DNA of 26,240 nt from Candidatus Gastranaerophilales bacterium (lineage in GTDB: Bacteria; Cyanobacteriota; Vampirovibrionia; Gastranaerophilales; Gastranaerophilaceae). The position numbers were made by a program, and so were the translations under genes. Below, in pieces: positions 21,877 through 26,240 of the stretch. The stretch lies in the NCBI GenBank assembly GCA_003150395.1, contig QAMI01000042.1, positions 1 through 26,240 on the forward strand, written 5' to 3'. The notes below the pieces were generated by a model. That model did not search any database. It was not told the DNA's origin and was given only the letters and a program-made list of their open reading frames with translations. Position 1 is the stretch's first letter. Every line of letters begins with the position of its first letter.

Positions 21877-23251
21877 TTCAGATGAAATTCTTCAAGAAAT
21901 TCTAAATAATTTTGGAAATGAAATATACCTTGTAGGCGGTGCCGTACGGGATTTCTTAATGGGAAAATACACAAATGACAGGGATTTACTTGTTCTCGAT
22001 GAAGATGCGCGTGAGTTTTCCCTCAAGATTTCTGAATATTTTAATGCAACCTTTGTTCCTCTTGATGAGGTAAATAAAATTTATAGGATTGTGCTTCCTG
22101 ATAAGATTAATTATCTTGATATTACGAATCCTCTTGAAAATTCGCTTGAAAAAGACCTTAAACGCCGCGACCTGACAATAAATGCAATTGCAGTTAATAT
22201 TAGAACGGCTGAAATCGTTGATGTCACAGACGGCTGTGTGGATTTGGAAAATAAAATCATCAAATTGATAAGTGAGAAAAATTTTTATGATGATCCTTTG
22301 CGTCTTTTACGCGTGTTTAGATTTCAGGCTCAAACAGGCTTTGATATTGACGCTGCGACCTTTTCTACTGTTGAAAAATTCCGTGATTTAATTACAAAGC
22401 CGGCTGTCGAGCGTATAAATTATGAAATTATGCATCTTTTTTCTGGAAAATTCTCTTCCGAAGCCTTGATAAAAATGGATGAGGCAGGCTTATTGGAAAA
22501 GATTTTTCCCATTATTAACGAACTCAAACAAGTTACGCCAAATTCACATCATCACTTGAGACTTTTTGAACACTGCCTTGAAACCTCAAGACGAATTGGC
22601 GAAATTTATGACACATCATCTAATGAGGTAAAAGAACATCTAGAGCGGATTGACTTTGGCGGCTATTCGCGGCTGGCACACCTGAAACTTGCAGGTTTTT
22701 TGCATGATATCGGGAAGTTTTCCACCTGGACAATAGAAGAAGATACCGGCCGGCACAGATTTATAAAGCATGATGATGTTGGAGCCAAAATGGTTTGCGG
22801 TATTTTGAAGAAACTTGCATTTTCAAATAAGCAAATAGAATATATTTCATCAATGATTAAAAACCATATTTATCCATCTTCTGTGATGTGTTCTCCTGTT
22901 ATTAACGATAAAGTTATGATGAGGTATGTCCGCAAAATGGACACAAATTCAATTGATGCAATAATTCTTGCCCAGGCAGACCGTTTATCTGCACGCGGTC
23001 CAGCAGTAACAGATGAAATGGTTGAAAAAAATATTTCTTCATTAAACAGGCTTTTAAAGTTTTATCTTGACGTGAGAGATACGCTTGAGCCGCTTCCGAA
23101 ACTTTTAGACGGAAATGATGTGATGAAAATTTTAGATATTAAACCGTCAAAAAAACTTGGTGAAATCATGACAGCGCTTCATGAAGCTCAAATTAATGGA
23201 GATGTTTTAACAGTTGAGCATGCCGTTGATTTCGTGAAAAGCCTTTCGTAG
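21848..23251 (+). CDS. CCA tRNA nucleotidyltransferase / poly(A) polymerase family with HD domain
   Basis: A 467-residue class II nucleotidyltransferase. The catalytic head is recognisable: YLVGGAVRDFLMGKYTNDRDLLVLD with the metal-binding Asp-x-Asp, KDLKRRDLTINAIAV (the RRD motif), and DPLRLLRVFRFQAQTGF (the ERxxxE-like stem). The C-terminal half is an HD phosphohydrolase domain: HLRLFEHCLETSRRI, then LKLAGFLHDIGK and a trailing His/Asp set. It adds or repairs the 3' CCA end of tRNAs; poly(A) polymerases share the fold, and CCA-versus-A-adding activity cannot be told apart by eye. The ATG lies within the end of rsmE, with no Shine-Dalgarno, so translation is coupled to rsmE. The 3' side is an AT-rich gap of about 296 bases. 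Confidence 0.9.
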   Translation: MNLKITEKINSDEILQEILNNFGNEIYLVGGAVRDFLMGKYTNDRDLLVLDEDAREFSLKISEYFNATFVPLDEVNKIYRIVLPDKINYLDITNPLENSLEKDLKRRDLTINAIAVNIRTAEIVDVTDGCVDLENKIIKLISEKNFYDDPLRLLRVFRFQAQTGFDIDAATFSTVEKFRDLITKPAVERINYEIMHLFSGKFSSEALIKMDEAGLLEKIFPIINELKQVTPNSHHHLRLFEHCLETSRRIGEIYDTSSNEVKEHLERIDFGGYSRLAHLKLAGFLHDIGKFSTWTIEEDTGRHRFIKHDDVGAKMVCGILKKLAFSNKQIEYISSMIKNHIYPSSVMCSPVINDKVMMRYVRKMDTNSIDAIILAQADRLSARGPAVTDEMVEKNISSLNRLLKFYLDVRDTLEPLPKLLDGNDVMKILDIKPSKKLGEIMTALHEAQINGDVLTVEHAVDFVKSLS

Positions 23252-23547
23252 TATATATTTTTTATATAAATCACAGCAGATTAAGCGTATTTGTTACAAT
23301 TATTTACAAAAAATTTTGAAAAGATTTTTTACATTTTTGACTTTTTTCTTACAATAAATCTAAATTTTTAGCATGTAAATTTCGAAATTTTGTTTAAAAA
23401 ACTCTAATTTTAAAAAAATATACAAAAAATCCTCTTAACATCTCCTTAATATTATTGGAGATGTACGCAATTTTTTTTATGTCCAGCTTTTAATATCATT
23501 GTGCTGTTGTTATAATATGTGTGTGAAGATTTAAACCAGATAGTTTT
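23252..23547. other. AT-rich gap between cca and the F-x-G tandem genes
   Basis: No coding potential is visible. It is very AT-rich with T runs and contains a hairpin at 23438-23464. A TATAAT at 23511-23516 without a good -35 hexamer is the best -10 candidate for the gene at 23548. No ribosome binding site precedes that gene's ATG. Confidence 0.5.
23438..23478 (+). terminator. Hairpin and T run, possible terminator
   Basis: ACATCTCC (23438-23445) pairs perfectly with GGAGATGT (23457-23464) around an 11-base loop; eight T residues follow at 23471-23478, six bases past the stem. The gap between stem and T run weakens the call. It may end the rsmE-cca message about 190 bases after the stop, or act in the leader of the next gene. 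Confidence 0.45.
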
Positions 23548-25323
23548 ATGATTAGTAAAATAAGTATAAGTAGTGTAAATAATCAAAATACCCCCAATTT
23601 TGAATTGAAAAACAAGGCAAAACGACCTTCTTTCAATGGAGGATTGGGCGATTTGCTTATATCTGGTGTTCAAAAGTGTGAACAACACCCTATGCTAAAT
23701 GTGTCTGTATTAGATTTGGCAACTGCTATTGTTCCGCGTACAATTGTTGAAACTTATTCCGGTTCAAAAAAGAAAGACGAAAACGGAAATCCGATTCTTG
23801 ACGAAACTGGTAAACAGAAACGTCAATTGAATATTTTTGGAGGTTTTGAAGCATTAAGGCGTGAAGGTTCCGGACTTGTCATTAACTGTCTGATTCCTAG
23901 TTTTGTTGTAATGGGTGCTGCGTCTCTTTTCCAGCGTCCGATTATGGGTAAATTCAATAAATCAAATCTTGTTAATACTTGGGCAAACGGTGAAGCTTAC
24001 GATAAAATTGCAAAATTCTATAAGCCCGGTGAAGCGACTTTAGAAAGTTATAAGGATTTCTTTAAACGTTCAATTCTTTCACTTGAAGGTGTTGATGGTG
24101 AAGCTTATAACCCTAAAGATGTCAAAAAATTTGCTCAACTTTTGGCTGACAACCCGGATGAGTTGAAGAATATAACTGATATTGATACAATTTTGTCTAA
24201 AATAAGGCTTAAACCAAATGCAGAAGATGCTTTTGATAAACTTGCTAAAGCCGCATTTGATGGTCAATACAAACTCTCAAATGAAGCTTATAAAAAACTT
24301 GTTGATATCACTCATATTTCAGAAAATATAAGATTTGTCGGAGAAGAAAAATATCTTGGAAATAACCTTGCATCTTTCTGCGAGGATACACCAAAAGTCC
24401 TTTGTGGAGCTAAAAAAGAAGGTATTCAAACAGCGGATGAGCTTAGTAAATACTTTGCTAAAGCTAAGAAACTTGTAAACTGGAAAAGTATAGGCGGTCT
24501 TGGAATAATTATTCCGCTTGCGATTTCAGCTCAGCCGATTAACAGATGGATTACGCACAAAATGTCGGGAAGAAAAGGTGCTCCGATATATAATGATTAT
24601 GCTGACAGAAAAGAAGACCGCGAATTAACGCCAAAAGAAAAGGCGCAGCTCTTAAAGCAAAAATTCATTTCTGTAAGCTCAATGCTTGGTGTTGCTGGAC
24701 TTTCAATGTTCATGGACAAACCGAGCCTAAAATCACTTTTCCAATTCAAGGGTCTTTTCCCGACAATGGATCAGGCAAGAATTATCTCAACTGCAACCTT
24801 TGCAAGCCGTATGGCTGCGTCTGAAGATAAAAATGAACTAAGGGAAGCCACTATTCGTGATATTGCAACTTTCTCAAGTTTCTACTTCCTGGGCGACTAT
24901 GCAGCAAAAGGTATTGCAACATTCTTTGAACACAAAGACAAAGACGTTAGACTTATTAACAGACTGAAAAAGTGTGATGACAATGCAAATGTTCTTCAAA
25001 AATTATGGAACTGGGCTAAACATACTTCTCTCAAATCCACAGACGAACTTGCAACTGCAAAAGATAAACGGTTAAGAACAATCTGCCAAATCGGCAACCT
25101 TGCATTCTCTCTCATTTCACTTGGTGTATTCATACCTCTGTACACAAGAACTCAAACACACAAAAAAGAAGCGCAGGAAAATCTTGCGAATTTAAAAAAT
25201 GCAAAAACGAACGGCTCTACGTCCGGCGGCGCCGGTACGTCGGCTGCAAAATCCTCGTTTTCATCGACGTCGGATAATTTAGCAGCCGCAAAAACATCGT
25301 TCAAAGCATTTTTAAATTCGTAA
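23548..25323 (+). CDS. F-N-G-tagged multi-span hypothetical protein, paralog A
   Basis: A 591-residue protein of unknown function. An N-terminal polar tail ends in RPSFNGGLGD (residues about 26-35), the F-x-G tag shared with 11676 and 25336. Hydrophobic segments lie near residues 112-130 (LVINCLIPSFVVMGAASLF), 315-328 (GLGIIIPLAISAQP), 374-388 and 525-545 (LAFSLISLGVFIPLY). Between them is a long charged helical region. The C-terminus is a low-complexity Gly/Ser/Ala/Thr stretch (TSGGAGTSAAKSSFSSTSDN). The next gene is a paralog: both share IPRTxV, a Glu-xx-Arg-Arg-Glu-x-Ser-Gly motif and an SxQPxN...T.K..G segment. No Shine-Dalgarno precedes the ATG, but the frame is long and uninterrupted. 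Surface or membrane location is inferred. Confidence 0.78.
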   Translation: MISKISISSVNNQNTPNFELKNKAKRPSFNGGLGDLLISGVQKCEQHPMLNVSVLDLATAIVPRTIVETYSGSKKKDENGNPILDETGKQKRQLNIFGGFEALRREGSGLVINCLIPSFVVMGAASLFQRPIMGKFNKSNLVNTWANGEAYDKIAKFYKPGEATLESYKDFFKRSILSLEGVDGEAYNPKDVKKFAQLLADNPDELKNITDIDTILSKIRLKPNAEDAFDKLAKAAFDGQYKLSNEAYKKLVDITHISENIRFVGEEKYLGNNLASFCEDTPKVLCGAKKEGIQTADELSKYFAKAKKLVNWKSIGGLGIIIPLAISAQPINRWITHKMSGRKGAPIYNDYADRKEDRELTPKEKAQLLKQKFISVSSMLGVAGLSMFMDKPSLKSLFQFKGLFPTMDQARIISTATFASRMAASEDKNELREATIRDIATFSSFYFLGDYAAKGIATFFEHKDKDVRLINRLKKCDDNANVLQKLWNWAKHTSLKSTDELATAKDKRLRTICQIGNLAFSLISLGVFIPLYTRTQTHKKEAQENLANLKNAKTNGSTSGGAGTSAAKSSFSSTSDNLAAAKTSFKAFLNS

Positions 25324-25335
25324 GGAGTCAAAATC

Positions 25336-26240
25336 ATGAATATTCAAAATATACCCCATCAAAAATTTAATATCGAAAACAAAAAGGAAAAAGAAAATAT
25401 CCGATTTACAGGCGCATATGATGCCATAAGCCTTGCCCTGAGATTTCTGGATACAAACCAGGCTTGGGGGGCAAATGCAGTTGACTTAGGTTCAATGGTA
25501 ATACCAAGAACAACAGTTGATTTTGTAAACCGAGGCCCTGCTGCAGGTACTGAAACTGCCCGCCGTGAAGCTTCCGGTACCATCAACCATTCCTTAATCG
25601 GTGTTTATGGTTCTGTTGCTGCCTTAGCATTTGCAATGGGATTAAATAAAAAATTTGGTATCAGGGCGGACAGAATTTTTGCTGATAATGAAATGTATGA
25701 TATTGTCGGACAGGCTTTTCACAATAATATTCAGCAAAATAAAGAAAAACCACTTGATTTTACAATCAAAAATACCCTTAGAGATATTTATTCAAATCTA
25801 ACCACAAATGTGGACGGTGAAGAAAAAACGCTTAATCCTTACCAAATTGACAAAATTGTTGAAAGGGCAAATAACGCACTTACAAATTCAGATATTGACG
25901 GTGACAAAATTACCAAAAATACAAAGCAATTCCTTGTGAATTACATAACTGAAGCAACAGGTTCTGAATCAGACTTCAAGCTTAAGGCTTTTGGCAAAGA
26001 AACAACTACAAATCTTTCAAATTTTGTTGAAAATACTTATAACATATTAAAAACAATGACAAAAAAGAAAGTTGTTGAAGAGTTTCATCGTGCAAAAAAC
26101 TTTGCGGATAACAACTTCATAAAAGATATCAAGGTCTTAAACAACAGACGTACAGTTCTCGGTATGGCAATCGGCTCTGCTGTAGGTATGTCAATTCAGC
26201 CGTTGAATATCTATCTGACTAAAAAGAAGACCGGAAGTGA
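25336..26240 (+). CDS. F-T-G-tagged multi-span hypothetical protein, paralog B (3' truncated by window)
   Basis: The frame starts at ATG 25336 and stays open to the right edge (301 codons plus 2 bases), so the gene is partial. Translation begins MNIQNIPHQKFNIENKKEKENIRFTGAY, with the F-T-G tag at about residues 24-26, then VDLGSMVIPRTTVDF, ARREASGTINHSL, a hydrophobic segment (VYGSVAALAFAMGL), a long charged helical part with Asn/Asp/Lys, and near the edge GMAIGSAVGMSIQPLN followed by LTKKKTGS. The same motif order is found in the gene just upstream, so this is a tandem paralog. AAGGAG lies 8 bases before the ATG and the stop of the upstream gene is 10 bases away, so they form one operon. Function unknown. 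Confidence 0.78.
   Translation, partial: MNIQNIPHQKFNIENKKEKENIRFTGAYDAISLALRFLDTNQAWGANAVDLGSMVIPRTTVDFVNRGPAAGTETARREASGTINHSLIGVYGSVAALAFAMGLNKKFGIRADRIFADNEMYDIVGQAFHNNIQQNKEKPLDFTIKNTLRDIYSNLTTNVDGEEKTLNPYQIDKIVERANNALTNSDIDGDKITKNTKQFLVNYITEATGSESDFKLKAFGKETTTNLSNFVENTYNILKTMTKKKVVEEFHRAKNFADNNFIKDIKVLNNRRTVLGMAIGSAVGMSIQPLNIYLTKKKTGS

Noticed and set aside
1..26240. tRNA, rRNA, CRISPR array, insertion sequence or prophage
   Set aside because: No tRNA cloverleaf, rRNA segment, regular spaced repeats, transposase or phage structural gene was seen on either strand.

Overview
The window is AT-rich bacterial DNA with simple housekeeping genes, several prepilin-type proteins and a set of lineage-specific hypothetical proteins. 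It fits best with a non-photosynthetic relative of the Cyanobacteria (Melainabacteria / Vampirovibrionia, probably the gut order Gastranaerophilales). The main support is a Ycf23/DUF561 protein (a family of cyanobacteria and plastids), prepilins with an Ala-Phe-Thr-x-x-Glu cleavage site, and proteins with a short N-terminal F-[TN]-G tag. This placement is inference from protein character; no rRNA gene is present.

Layout. 1-211 is the tail of a coiled-coil protein. 300-1412 is a membrane-anchored TPR protein that converges on two sugar-type ABC permeases (1402-3116, minus) preceded by a small XRE regulator (3182-3409, minus). Diverging from the regulator is a giant prepilin-like protein (3608-6685), driven by a near-consensus promoter and ended by a hairpin terminator. 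Next come gpmI (7008-8534), an SNF2-family ATPase (8641-11610), a small F-T-G-tagged protein (11676-12146), a convergent pseudopilin (12139-12798, minus), a small HTH-like protein (12898-13107), rpsU (13224-13397, own promoter and terminator) and folC (13496-14665). folC converges on a membrane glycosyltransferase with a Cys-rich tail (14643-16205, minus).

After a bidirectional terminator come ycf23-like (16340-17098, minus) diverging from a PDZ-less secreted serine protease (17251-17931), then ilvE (18031-18945), an orphan MlaE-type permease (19056-19790), a strong bidirectional terminator, a DUF2229/activase-related protein (19916-20992, minus), an overlapping rsmE-cca pair (21130-23251), an AT-rich gap, and two tandem paralogous multi-span proteins carrying the F-x-G tag (23548-25323 and 25336 to the edge).

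There are no mobile elements, CRISPR arrays, tRNA or rRNA genes that I can see. Promoters are readable: several genes have TTGnnn-N17-TAnnnT elements. For a few genes the -10 box lies only 6-8 bases from the start codon and no Shine-Dalgarno is present, suggesting leaderless messages. The least explained material is the giant split glycine-rich prepilin and the tandem F-x-G-tagged membrane protein family.
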